From Calliopum simillimum (Eukaryota; Arthropoda; Insecta; Diptera; Lauxaniidae), in NCBI GenBank assembly GCA_951812925.1, contig OX638370.1:47743948-47807947 (forward strand): DNA of 64,000 nucleotides. The letters run 5' to 3'. The notes beneath the pieces were generated by a model. The model did not search any database. It saw only the letters and a list, made by a program, of their open reading frames with translations, and was not told where the DNA came from. This document shows, one piece after another, positions 32,761 to 45,300 of the stretch. A program made the translations under genes and the position numbers. Each line of letters opens with the position of its first letter. The stretch's first letter is position 1.

Positions 32761-32836
32761 GTAGATAGAGTTAGCTCAATGTATAAGACGTTTGACTCAT
32801 ATCCTGTGGGTCTATGTTCGAATCCCAGACAAGAAC
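32761..32836 (+). other. tRNA-like segment 2
   Basis: TTAGCTCAATGTATAAGACG (box A) and ATGTTCGAATCCCAGACAAG (box B) are on the plus strand, with CAT at the anticodon position. A T run follows at once, as at pol III stop sites. It is the inverted partner of segment 1. A third, weaker one with GAGTTCAATCCCC lies near 33100-33172. Confidence 0.5.
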
Positions 32837-33709
32837 ATTTTTTTTTTTTTAAATTAATTATTTTATTTTTTACTTCACTTTTATTGACTTTTTGATTTGA
32901 TATAACTTTTTCGTATTTCAATTTGTATATGTAGAACATCTATAGTTATAATATAGTTCTGATTGTTAAGCTGTAAGATTCAGTAATTTACATTCGGTCA
33001 TTGCGTCCTGAGGTTTAAAGAATTCAATACGCGCGGCATAGTTCCAATTCGCTATACATGGATTCCCTCTTACGATTGCAATGAACCAAGGTTACAAATG
33101 TAGCTGGTAAATATATGGTAGCATCTAACAAAGAACAAAAAATGCCCCGGGGGTATGAGTTCAATCCCCACCCAAATATGATTTTTTTTTGTGTTTTTTT
33201 TTTTTTTTTTGTTTTTTTTGTTTTTTTTTTTTTTTGCAACTTGGCGAGTGCATTCAAATTTCAGAGAGGAGTTTTATTTTTAATTTATAACAAATATTAT
33301 ATTTTATGATGTCGCCGTGATCCTAGCAAATATTGTCATATTAGTTTCTAATTAATAAAAAGATTAATAATAATAAAGGTCTAAATTTAAAACAATAAAT
33401 GTCTTTATATGCAAACATATATTTGGTAATTATTAACAAATATACGATTGAACCAATAAAATTGCTCAAATATGCCACTCATTAAATGATATCAAATATT
33501 CGATTCGCCTATATCAAATATATTATTTGTTAATTATTACCAAATTTTGATGTATATAATCATACTGTTTTCACAGTGTAGGTCAGAAATTAAAATTTAA
33601 AAGAACAATTATTTTTTTATTATTAACCAAAAGGTCACTAAAATGCATATTGAATTTTATTTTTTTGAACAGAAATGTAAACATACATGCGATAATTTGT
33701 TTTTATATA

Positions 33710-33845
33710 CAGTAGACCCCGCTTAATTGACTTGATGAAAAATGCAAAATTTTCGGTTCAATTAATCGCGGCCGGCTTAATTGATCCTACTGATCAATTA
33801 AAAGAATCCTGGATAATTGATCGAGTGAGTCAATTAAGCATAGAA
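33710..33845. mobile_element. pogo/Tigger-like terminal fragment
   Basis: CAGTAGACCCCGCTTAATTG follows a TA at 33708-33709, the style of pogo-family ends. Related words TCAATTAA recur near 33750, 33795 and 33829. No transposase or opposite end is found. Confidence 0.35.
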
Positions 33846-33849
33846 AAAA

Positions 33850-36230
33850 ATCAGCATTCAGCGATTTTAGTTTTTTTATGTGTTCAGAGCATTAACAATT
33901 TCTTTAAGTCATAAGCTCCATAAGGAGATGGCAAATACAAAAATATGTATGTACGGTGTGCATAAAAAGTGCATTAGGTACATAAAGGGGAATAAAGATA
34001 ACTTTAATTCACCTTAAAATAAAATAAAGAAAATTAATACAAAATTCGGGTATGTGCGTAGTAGACTTAGAGCTGAGCATATAAATTTGGAAAAACTAGG
34101 TGCAATGGAAATGTATATGGGTGCCGATAGCTTAGAATATATTTACTACGAGTCCATCAGTATGCCGTGCTGAGTTGGATGCCTAAGTGCAAGACCGGCC
34201 TGAAAAGGTTGCGAAAATCAGTTTTCTTGCAAATATCTCGCTAACAGTTGGGACAATTTTGTAATTGTATGCGCATAAAAAGTTATTCAGGGTCAAATTT
34301 TTAAATTTTTTATAATATCCAGTGGCATTAGAAATAAAAAAGCAACAGACGTGATTTTGTCTATTTAAAACCTTCAAGGCCAACACCTCTTCTGGAAATA
34401 GTATGTAAAGCACAATCCACTTTCGTCGGCGTTAAAAATATCAGCTTGATCAAAACCTTTAATTAACCGGGAAGAACTAAGTTATTGAAATCATTTGCAC
34501 CTTTCCAACCAATTTTAGTTTCAACAATGCAACTTCGCCATGAAATTACATATATGTAGAAAACAAACTCCTTTTTTCACTATAACATTATTGATAGAAT
34601 CCATGTCAAAACGAACGATGTAAATTGGCATAAGCAATAGTGGCATAGTGGAAAAAATCACTACTTATATTTTTTCAAAATTTCCAAAAATTACGGAGGT
34701 ATGGGACTTTGAAATTTTAAGGTCAGTTTTTTTAAGAAGCTATAACTTTAATTGCTTTTGTCCAATCTTCAGTTTTAAGGTGCCAATTGATTGATCTTAG
34801 AACAAACTTTAAAATAAAAATTAGCAAAAATAAATTTTAATTTTTGTAGTACAGTTTACACTTAAAAAAATTTTTTGTATTGAGTTTCCCAAATTACGTC
34901 ATCACCGAGACATTTGAAACGATATACCATACTTGATGATCGGACGTCAAATAGCGGAGCAATAGGAAAAAATCAAATAGCGTATTATTTAGAAGTCCAA
35001 AAAAAAACTTTTTTCCTTAAAATTCGAAACCGATAAGCTTACAGCGAACATTTTTTTTTTTTTCTGATACTATTTAATGTACATCATCATGTTCGGCATC
35101 TTTGATGTTATCTCAAAGCTTTAAAAATTACCATAAATGTTTTTTTTTGTCACAAATCACATATTGTAATGTTCCATTTATTATACCATCTTAATTTGGA
35201 CTTAATAAAAGCATCGGTCTAGCCATGACGCTTAATTTTGTTGGATTTTTGAAAAAAAATCACATGTCTGATCATTTTTTTTTTTTTTTTTTTTGAGGTT
35301 ATGCAAAAAGGATTTTCAAATATTCATATTTTTCCCTAGTAGACTGTCGAATAAGCTTTACAAAGCCGTTTACTACAAGTCTCGAGCATACTCCTTTCAA
35401 AAGTTCTACGTTTTTTAAAAAATTTCAGCAAAACCTTTCACTGTGCGCCCTAGGACATACAATGTAAAAATGAAACGATGATTAATAAGTGCTTATGAAA
35501 GCCTTTTGAAGTACTCTTTTTGTCCTTGGGTATTTGTACAAGCTTTTTGATATCAAACAGACCTATAATTACACTGCTACAAATTCAAAAAAAATAAAAT
35601 AAAACTAATAATTTTTGGCGAACTAGGTTTATCTTCATCACCCAAAATTTCGTTTTGGCCTGCCGATAAGACAATTTATACCTAGAATTGAAAAATATTG
35701 TAAAAATTGTAGCTCAGCCATTTTTGAACTCATTTTCAAATATTTGATTTTGATGGTAAGGTAAGAAAAAAGAAAATTTAAAAAATCGGTTGAAAAATGG
35801 CTGACTACGGCCGATATCATGCATGATATCTGCTCTTTTCTCGCACATGTCACACACGATGGCCCATTTAGACGAAAGACATTTCGTTTGACAGATAAGG
35901 ATGCACGGGGAAGATAGAGGGGATTTTGTTTCACGTATATGAGTGTATTTTTATATTCTTTGGTTAACATTTAGTACATATATTTGAACTTCAGAGTTGA
36001 TATTTTGAATATAATGAAATTTTAGTTCCGTAAAGCGCTCCAACTTCGGTAAATTTTGTGGTAATTTTTCTATGAAATAAAATTAAGAAAAAAAAAAAAA
36101 AATACCAAAATTGACTCGATGTATAAGCTTTCCAAAAATATATATTGTTTATATATATCTTACATATTGTTGCCAAAAGTAATTTAAACAGAATCGCAAT
36201 TTTTTCTGCTTTCGAAATTCACATTTTTGT
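33850..36230. other. No gene seen; dispersed repeats
   Basis: Long AT-rich stretch with homopolymer T and A runs (for example about 35278-35294 and 36093-36104). It includes the inverted copy of the 31180 repeat (about 34610-34830). Minus-strand frames at 34183-34413 and 35638-35970 have no family I recognise, and neighbouring text repeats elsewhere. I propose no gene. Confidence 0.4.
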
Positions 36231-36239
36231 TGTATATTG

Positions 36240-36950
36240 GACTCATATGCTATGAGCACCACTCCACACCGGATAGAGATGGGCATTTTAAGAAAATATG
36301 TAGTTTTTTGTTGATGACACGTATGGTTTAAATCCTCGCACTTTCTCACAAAAAATTTTCGCCATACTATTAAAATTGTTCCAGATTTTATAACAATACA
36401 CAAAGTTAAAATATTGCAAATGGTTTTTTTGTGCAGGGGGTGCAGCGTCCCCTCTTTTATTTTTTTCACTGGTAATATCTTTTAAGCAACAACATCCATG
36501 TACCAAATTTTATAATGATAAAAGTTCAAAAATAGAGTATTTTAAGTATTTTTGTGTAGGGCAGAAAGCCCCCATATTTGCATCCCCTCTCTATTCGTAT
36601 AGTATTTGGTAAATAAAATACACGTTCTCAATATAAAGTTTTGTAGAAATAACTACTACAGGTGCAAAGATATAGCAATTGATTTTTTTTGTTTTGGAGG
36701 TTCAACGCCCCTTGTTCAAATTCCTCCAATTTTTGCAAGGCGTTCATCACTCAGTATACTCCTGAATACAAAGTTTTGTAATGCTAATTGCTTCAAGTGT
36801 AGAGATATAGCAATTGATGTGGTTTTTTTGTATGGGGGGTGCATCGGCCCCTTGTTCAATTTCCCCCAATTTCTGTGAGGCGATTGAATAACGTAGTATA
36901 CTCTTGTGTACAAAGTTTTGTTGTTGTTAATGTAGAAAAATTTGCATTTA
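36240..36950. repeat. Dispersed ~130-bp repeat units
   Basis: At least four units share 'gagatatagcaattgatg-tttt-g(t)atggggggt(g/t)ca-(t)cg(g)cccc'. Cores lie near 36440, 36570, 36700 and 36835. It is the same family as 24500-25075 and 56760-56890. There is no gene. Confidence 0.6.
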
Positions 36951-37109
36951 ATTTTACCTGCCTTAAGCAAAATATTAAAATAATTTTAACTTTGTGTATA
37001 ATTCAAAGTCGTGCTCCATTTCCAACATAGTAAAAAAGCTAGGATAAATTTTTTCTTCTGTTTAAATATATAGATTAAATCACTTAATTCACAGAACAAC
37101 TGCAAGGGC

Positions 37110-38235
37110 TTCATGATTTGTGTAAAGTGTACAAGCTTCCACATTCTCAGTCTACGATAATAATAGGAATATCTAAAGATCATTTGAGAGGAGCAAATGA
37201 CTTCAGATTAGAAAGATTCAACAAGAGCAGTACTCAGAACTCAATTACTTATGTATAATGGCCCAAAACTATATAACCCACTACCAGCTTTAATCAAAAA
37301 TGAAAATAATTTCCATTGTTTTAAAAAACTTGTAGATTTTATTTTATTAAATATCCACTAAAATTTTTAAATTTGTTAAATATTTTAAAAATGAAAAGCT
37401 AAGCTGCACACAGGTGCCAATCGAAGTAAAAGCTGGCCAAAAATCGTGAAATCGACTTGCGATTTCGATTATTTTTTCAGCCTAGTTTTGTAAAGACAAC
37501 ACCAGCGCATGATTTGGCGTTTGAAATATTACGTAATATCAAGTTGTCTCTCTTGTACCTTAACGCAAAGTCGTAGTTCCTAGCACAGATTATTTTTCTT
37601 CTTTGCAAGAGTAATAATGTACGAGGGGCCTAACAAAAGTTCGCTTAGTTGAATTGAAAAAACTTTTAAATTTAATTTTTTAAATTTATACTTTATTCTT
37701 CATCTATTTGTATTTTTTCAACGTAACGCTTTTAGTATAGCATTTTTAAACTTGCTTATATGGAAGGTGCCACGCCCTCGTGTCCAAGTTCGCCTTGTTT
37801 AATATCCTTAGTATCTGAGAAAAATTTGGGTGGATTATCTCAAAAAACGCTTTCGGTATTGCAATTTGAAACTTTTATTTATATGGGAAGTGCCACACCC
37901 CGTGTCTGAGTTCGCCTAGTTTTTGCTCAAAGCTTGCATTTAATATTTTTAGTATTTAAATGAAATTTGGACGGCTTATCTCAAAAAACGCTTTCATTAT
38001 AGCATTTTTAAACTTTTGCTTACATGGGAGGTGCCACGCCCCCTTGTCCGAACTCAACTTATTTTTGCTCAAAAGTTGCACTTACTATCGCTAGTGCCTA
38101 AAAACTGATTTTCAAAAGTTTACGTGCAGAATTACATTTTTGGCCAGCTTTTACTTCGATTGGCACCTGTGTGAGCTGTACAAAATTTTAATTGTAACAG
38201 TTATTTTTTAACTAATAAAGAAATAATAATAATAT
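37110..38235 (+). pseudogene. C-terminal end of a Jockey-type element, interrupted
   Basis: The plus strand reads LHDLCKVYKLPHSQSTIIIG, GANDFRLERFNKSSTQNSIT, then after a frameshift YNGPKLYNPLPALIKNENNF and HCFKKLVDFILLNIH, stop at about 37360. 'GPKLYNPLP..IK' near the end is typical of the reverse-transcriptase C-terminal tail in Jockey/CR1-like elements. The 3' untranslated part is split by the element at 37407-38173 and resumes at 38174, ending in TAATAAAGAAATAATAATAA, an oligo-repeat tail at about 38235. Confidence 0.7.
37407..38173. mobile_element. CACACAGG-ended element with 5-bp duplication
   Basis: Perfect inverted ends CACACAGGTGCCAATCGAAG, about 39 bp in all, run to TGGCCAAAAAT. 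AGCTG flanks both sides (37402-37406, 38174-38178). The interior repeats a unit of about 125 bp with GGAAGGTGCCACGCCC and TCAAAAAACGCTTTC. A 5-bp duplication with CAC ends recalls Transib-type transposons, but no transposase is present to confirm this. Confidence 0.65.
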
Positions 38236-38239
38236 TTAT

Positions 38240-39268
38240 GGATTTCGAGTTCAGTGTTTCATTTTCCTTGTGTCTAAATAAAACAATAATTTTTAAAACA
38301 TTATTTTTTTTTTTAAATTAACAAAAAAGGAGCTTATGGTGATCATAATATTGAAGAGGCCTTTATATTGGTTCGCCATAAAAAATGACAAATGAATCAG
38401 GGCAAAATAGTATACCAAATGAAAAAAAATAAATGTTAAATAAAATAAAAAAAATCCAGCGACAAAAAATTGTTAAAAAAGGGTTTCGATAATTGTTTTC
38501 GTGTCCAAAATTCTGCTCGGCTAAAAATTTCGATTTCGTTTTAGGTATAGCAAAATCATCCATTTAAAAAAAAAACAGTATTTTTTATAAATATATATAT
38601 TTATTTTTTTATCTTTAACATACACTTTGGAATTTCTCTTTTAATATACATTATAAAATAGTATCTTGATTTTTTTTTTTTTTAATTTCTTAAGTTTAGT
38701 TTTATTATGACTAAAATCGGCTTCAATTCAAAAATAAAATTAATAATTACATACAACAATTTAAATAAAACCAAATAGTAAATCAGTAATAAATAAAAAA
38801 AGAGGATTTAATCGAAAAAATAATAAAATATTTCTTGAAAGATTTAAATTTAAAAATAGGAATAAATGTGCAAAAATTTGTTATGTTTAAAAAAAGAGTA
38901 TTTGAAACTTGCACGCATTATAACCGAAACTTAAGTTCACTCGTTTATTAAAAAACCCTGAATGTTGTTCACGTTTGGAAATCGGAATTTATTTCATTGC
39001 CATTGAGACACTTTTTAAAATAAGTTTAAAACATTTTATATTTATAAATTTTATCACTCAAGTTAACTTTTAAGAACTTTTTATACCATTGAGTTAGTTA
39101 AACTTACCCAGGGGATAATGATCGAGTTGAAGCCACAATTTTGCATTGAAATAAAACTTTGAAGTCAAAGGTTTTAGTTAACCAGATCATTTGGTTCAAT
39201 ACGTAAAATGCAAATGCGTTACCCTCTGCTTTAACATCAAACTCCTTAAAGTTTTCTTTTGCCTTTCT
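38240..39268. other. Presumed 3' flank of the ZFC3H1 gene
   Basis: No coding sequence. On the minus strand, AATAAA words at about 38988-38993 and 38944-38949 lie roughly 280-325 bp past the ZFC3H1 stop and could serve polyadenylation; this is a guess. The remainder is AT-rich without recognisable features. Confidence 0.35.
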
Positions 39269-39377
39269 TTATTCGTTTCCAGAGGACTTGACACCTAAAT
39301 GCACAAACTTGCAGTCATTGTCTACACATTGACCCATTAAATCATAAGGACAAATTATTCCATTCGGATCCAGTTGC
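39269..39377 (-). CDS. ZFC3H1: ZFC3H1 exon 8 (C3H zinc finger and stop)
   Basis: Acceptor atgtcttacag. The split codon AG|G gives Arg and joins exon 7 in phase. It encodes QLDPNGIICPYDLMGQCVDN then DCKFVHLGVKSSGNE and the stop at 39269-39271. C-x7-C-x4-C-x3-H spacing equals that of human CRFDLTGTCNDDDCQWQH. No further coding exon is visible downstream in the window. Confidence 0.8.
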
Positions 39378-42300
39378 CTGTAAGACATAATATTATTCAA
39401 ATGATTAGTATGCTATGTTAACCAATCAATTTATAAAATAACAGATTTAAATATTTATAACTTTTCTTAAAAAATGTCAACTGAATTTAGTTCAGAGCAT
39501 AAACTCGTTAGGCTGAATTTTCAAATTAAATTTTAAGACCCAATTTCAACGAACATGATGCTTACCATTATTATGTAAAATTATTAAAAAATCAAATAAA
39601 AATTATTTACTCGCTTATCCCAAAATTTATAGATTTTAAAGCTGTTTTATTAGCTCAAAAAATGGCAGTTGTGCAGATGACGGTTCTTATAGGTCCGTTA
39701 AAAATTTAAATGTATACAAGTTTTGCAAGGTCGTTTTACTTAACACAATTTTAACACATTGACTGCGCAGTAAATTTTCAGGATTTCTAACTAATTTAAT
39801 CCTATTATATTATTTGTACAAAGGTTGTAGTTGGGGTCCTAGCCAAAACCTAAAACTACAAGTTATGTAGTTGGCAGCCAACGTGTTAATTGAATACTAA
39901 TAGTGTTTACATGTTGGAATCTAAACTTAGGCATTAGTAAATTTAATTTGTTTACGACACTTTGAAAACATGAAATTTTGTGTAAAAAATTAGTACTTTT
40001 TTTCATTTGGGCAGGGTATTAAAAGATTATTGAAAATTGATCTGTAGTTCTGTAGTCAATAATTGACCTAAGGTCAGCACCCTTTGAACCAGGGTTTGAT
40101 CTTCTGACTATAAAATAGCTATAGCAACGAAAATTTGCTGAACTGTGCTGCGTCAGTTATTGCGTTTTACATTTTGGGCTTACTGCTTGCTGTGCTTTTT
40201 TTCAACGAAACGAAAGTTTTAACCAAGCAAGCACAAACACGAAGCGAAGCGTTACTCCCATTGTGCTTTTGCTTTTTATTTAACTCGGCTGTTTGAACTT
40301 CGGCTTTTCGCTGTACACAGCAGAAACAACTTTCAGGATTGCCACATGTTTTTTTTTTCAAATTTGCTTAAACCATACATCTCAAAAAAAAAAAAAATAA
40401 TTTTAGCCTTAAACCACTTAGATACACTTTTAAAAAATCCAACATATTTTTTTAGGGTTGCCACCTGGTTTTTTAATAAAATCAAAATTTTCTTTCAATA
40501 AATTGCTTAAACCATCATTTTTTCTCTATAAATTGACATCTTGGGTCCAAAAACGACGAAACAAAAATTTAGGGTAGCCATATTAGGGTTGCCAGACGTT
40601 TTATCGCAAAATTGCATTTCTTTATTGACTTTCTTTATTGAATGCTATAGAATCGACCCAAAAACCCATAGTAAATTTTTTGGGGTTGCCACCGGGTTTT
40701 TAATAAAATCAAAATTTTTTTCAATAAAATGCTTAAAAACATAATTTTCTCTCTATAAATTGACATCTTGGGTCTAAAAACGACGAAACAAAAATTTAGG
40801 GTTGCCATATTAGGGTTGCCAGACGTTTTTTTTTGCAAAATACATTCATTTGGCAACTTTCTTTATTGAAAGTCGACCCAAAAATCCATAGTAAATTTTG
40901 ATTTTATTAAAAAAACCAGGTGGCAACTCCAAAAAATTTACTATGGGTTTTTGGGTCGATTCTATAACATTCAATACAGAAAGTTGAGAAAGAAATGTAA
41001 TTTTGCAAAAAAACGTCTGGCAACCCTAATATGGCAACCCTAAATTTTTGTTTCGTCGTTTTTGGACCCAAGATGTCAATTTATAGAGAGAAAATTATGA
41101 TTTTAAGCATTTTATTGAAAAAAATGTTGATATTATTAAAAAAACCAGGTGGGAACCCCAAAAAATTTACGATGGGTTTTTGGGTCGATTATATAACATT
41201 CAACAAAGAAAGTTGATAAAGAAATGCAATTTTGCGAAAAAACGTCTGGCAACCCTAATATGGCAACCCTAAATTTTTGTTTCGTCGTTTTTGGACCCAA
41301 GATGTCAATTTATAAAGAGAAAATGATGATTTTTAGCAATTTATTGAAAAAAAGTTTTGATTTTATTAAAAAAACCACCAACCCTAAAAAATATGTTAGA
41401 TTTTTTAAAAGTTTATCTAAGCGGTTTAAGGCTAAAATTATTTTATTTTTTTTTTTTTTTAATGTATGGTTTATGCTAATTTTACAAAATAAAACCAGGT
41501 GGCAACCTGAATGTTTTTGTTTCCTTTTGCTATTGCTTTGTTCTCTTTCGAAAAGCATAGCGGCAGCGAAGCAAACATTTTGAAATTATCGACTTCAACT
41601 GTAGCAGCAAGCGATCGGATTTCGTAAAAGAGCTTCGGCTCTGCTACTGCTTATGAATTGAAAAAACAGCACAGCACAACAGACAGTTCAATTTTAAATT
41701 TGTGCTTCGACTCTAGTGCTGTGCTGCGTAATTTTTCTATAGTCGCAGCACAGCAAATCAATAGGCTAAAAAAAAGCTCAGCAAAATCAAACCCTGCTTT
41801 GAACTTAGCCTCTCTAAATTCTTATGAAGACTGTCACATATCCGTAAAAAAACTACTCGAAACTATAAAAAAAATATATGTAGTTTGGTTTATATATTTT
41901 TCTGCTTTTCAAACCTTAAGAATCGAAAAGCATTCCCCAAAGTTTTTATACAAACCTTTCTTCAGTTTTGAAATGAGCTAAAGGTGATATGTATTCTCGC
42001 ACACTCTGATTCTTTAACGAAACTCCATCATTTTCTTCGATTGATCCATTTATGACTTTCCATGGCATTGCCTAAAATAATCTCAATAGAAGTCAATTTA
42101 AATTCAGTTTTTCACTTTAAATTTAAAATTAAAAAAATATATGTAATGTCATAATAGAAACCATTTTGCTACAACACACGCACTTCGTTATTTTCTATGG
42201 CAAGTTCCATCATATGCTCCGGATTTCCTGTTTCCTCGGCACATAGTTGTACTGAACAATTTGTCGTTTGCTTTCTTGTTAAGTCACTATCAGATGATTC

Positions 42301-45300
42301 ATTACGTATCGGAAGGTTCTGCTCTATTTCCTGAGCACACTGTTCTTTTAACTCTGCAGTGCAAATCGAATGTGAATTTTCATTTTCAGTCTTTTCAGTT
42401 TTTTCAGTTTCAATTTTATTTGAGGATGGCACTATATCTTTTACTGTTATGGAAACTTTTAGGGTACTAAGCTCTTTATCTGGATTTTGATCAAGTGCAA
42501 TTACGTTTTGAATTTGAATTTTATCTCTGTGGATCAGGTTTTCGATATCAGATTGTTGCATGGAATTAACAAGTTTTATTTCAGCTGCAAGTTTTTTTGA
42601 TTTAACAGAAATAAGTTGTTTAAGATCGTTGTTTAATCTAAAAGTAAAAAATAAATCACGGAATGTAACATAAAAATTTAGGATTTTAAAAAATACTTTC
42701 AAGATGCAATTTAACAATAGCTTATTATCAACATTTCACATTTTTTGAACACACCGAAAATATCTACAGAAATTTCTGTTTAAAAAATTGAAAGCTTACC
42801 GATATTCGTTGCCTTTGATAGTTTGGCCAAGGTTTGTTGCAGCCTTAAAAAGCTTAACACGGCGTTGCTTGAGCGTTGTTATAACGTCGTTTGATGCGCA
42901 TATTTCAGGATAAACCTTGCTCATTTTAAGTTGTCCCATTCTTAATTTCTGTTGAAGCTCTTCCATTTCAATACGTAGCTCATTCATTCGATTTTCACAA
43001 CGAAGTTTTGTTATTTTGGCTTGCTTCGCTTCTTCAACTAGTTTAAGAGATTTATCCAGGTTTGTGATGATACCAGCACTATTATGAAATTAGAATTATA
43101 AAACTTCATCTTATTTACGGAATATCGTTTTTCTCCTACCCAGTTTTAATAAAAGAACTTTCATATGCCCGCAATACATTCGATTTTGAAGCCTGCTGCA
43201 TGTTTGATTTCTTGGATTGCCCAGAGTTCAAAGTTTCTAGCGTTGTAGCTTTAATGTTCGCATTTTTTAAAAGAACACTTTTGACAAGTGTCTTGCTGGA
43301 AATATCACATGAGGAAGAAGATACTGTTGATACAGTACGAGCATTTGTACAAGATGTTTTTGGCAAGATCTTATTTAAAGAAATTCCTGGAAGAAAAAAA
43401 CATTGATCCAACAAATGCGTATAATTTTTATGAAATCGTTCTGCTTAGAGCATTAAACAAGATCAAAAATTTTTATTTTTTAAAGAAGATTTTGAATAAC
43501 TTGATATGAAGACAAAAATCTTACGTTCTTGATGCGATACGTTCGTCAATGTTTCTCCTTTTTCAATCTTCTTTGCTTGTTTTTGTTTTTCTAACAATTG
43601 CATGCGGTGTATAAGACGGCGATATTCTTGTTGAGAAGCATGTGGAAGATGTCGCACCGCCTAAAGATATATTAATATAAAAACAGTTTAAGAAAAAAAA
43701 AAAAAACATAAACAAACCAAAGGCGTTGAAAGAGTTTTTAAATTTTCAGCAGTGGGAGTTTTTTCCGCTATATCCATATTATTTATAGCAGCTGTATGTT
43801 GAACTTTAGATCGTACGCTTTTTAAGAAAGTATCCAGTTTCTTTTCAAAGCATTCGCTTAAAGCTTTCAGCCCATTATTTATTGAAGTCTGGCCACTAGG
43901 CGAATTCGATCTTTTAGGTGTGTCTCCGGGGCTATTCATTGGCAAACTAATTGGACTTGCATTATCATAGTAATTATCGTCAGTGCATCCGATTGCACTA
44001 TTTGATTCGAACTGAGTATCATTTTTGCTTTTATTTATATTAGAAACGCAATTTAGCATTTCATCTTCACTCGTTTCAGAATCAGAGGCTCTAAGTGTTA
44101 TTATAAGCTTTTTAACTTGGATTGTAGAAATATCTGCAGTTCTTACCAGACGTGAACTATTGTAATTATTGACTCCTGTAGACAAAGGTATTGGAGATGC
44201 TGGGCTTGAAGAACTCTTAGGTTTTTTTGACAAAAATGGCACCGGTTCTGTAGATTTACGTTTAATTATTGATTGAGTATTTATAACTTTGTTTGGTTTG
44301 ACTATTTTATTTGAACGTAAAGGCACTTTCAGTTCGGAAAAATTTAATAAAGGTACATCGGTAGAAGCAGTTTTGTTAGAAGTGATTTTTGCAGATATGT
44401 TAGATATTTCAGAGTCTAAAATTGAGCATATGTCCGCCATATTTTCTTTATTAAATGGACTTGCTATGGGCATCTCTACAGAATTTGTTTGCTCAGATTC
44501 TTTTGCTAACCGAGCCGTAGTTTCAATGAGCGATTTCGGTTGACTTTCAACACTTTGTATTAACTCTGAAGGAACTCTCACTTTTTCATTAACCTGAGGA
44601 TCGGAATTTTCACATAAAAGGTTTACATTTTGCGGAATTGACTGCATAACATTTTGTATAACCTCGGCAGGAGCCACCAATGTTTCATTAATTTTGGAGT
44701 TGGAATTTTCACATACTACGTTTAAATTATCCGAAATTGACTGCAGCTCAACGGTTTCTATAACATCTGCAGGAACCCCCACTTTTTCAGTATCTTGCGA
44801 GTTGGAATTTTCACATACAACGTTTACAGTTGGCTGCAGTTGATTGGAAATTTCTGTACATTCGTTCTCTTTAAATGATTTAGTGGCTTGCTCGATGTTA
44901 CTTTTCAATATTTCTTTGCAGTTTTCGGAATTATTGTCCTCAAACGTTTTTTCGCCACTTTGTTTTTCAATTATTTGTAAATCATTCATGTCTTTTTTTA
45001 TGTACTTTGACTCCTCAGATTCTTCAAAGGACTTTTTGAGATGATTTATTTCATGCGACGTTTTATTTTCGTTGTGTATCTCTACGACTTTTTTAAAGCC
45101 TTCTTGAGTGGGATCATTATCTTTATCTATCCTTTTAGCATTTATTTGTACATAGTTTGAAACAGCTGTAGAAGCCTTTTCTGACAACTCCATACTTTGA
45201 GGTTTTTCCTGCTCAAACTTATTAGCGTGATTAATATGCGTTTCTATCACAATAGGTGAAGAATTTTTTGATTTTCGTTTTGAATTAGTTTTATTCTCGA

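Larger units (their letters stand above)
32260..33578. mobile_element. CACTG-ended element carrying tRNA-like segments
   Basis: The left end CACTGAGAAAAGAGTATG and the right end, complement of CACTGTGAAAACAGTATG, have TA on both sides (32258-32259, 33579-33580). The 1.3-kb interior holds three or four tRNA-like segments, two of them as an inverted pair, each next to an A or T run. The outer thirds are rich in TCAAATAT words. No protein is encoded. TA flanks suggest the Tc1/mariner group. Confidence 0.6.

Noticed and set aside
32509..33172. Functional tRNA genes
   Set aside because: Box A and B are present but acceptor and other stems do not pair; they are repeats within a mobile element.
33024..33309. 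Lys-rich and Phe-rich small proteins on opposite strands
   Set aside because: Both translate a long T/A run; low-complexity artefacts.
35638..35970. 110-codon minus-strand gene
   Set aside because: No conserved motif, no splice partners, and the surroundings are dispersed repeat.
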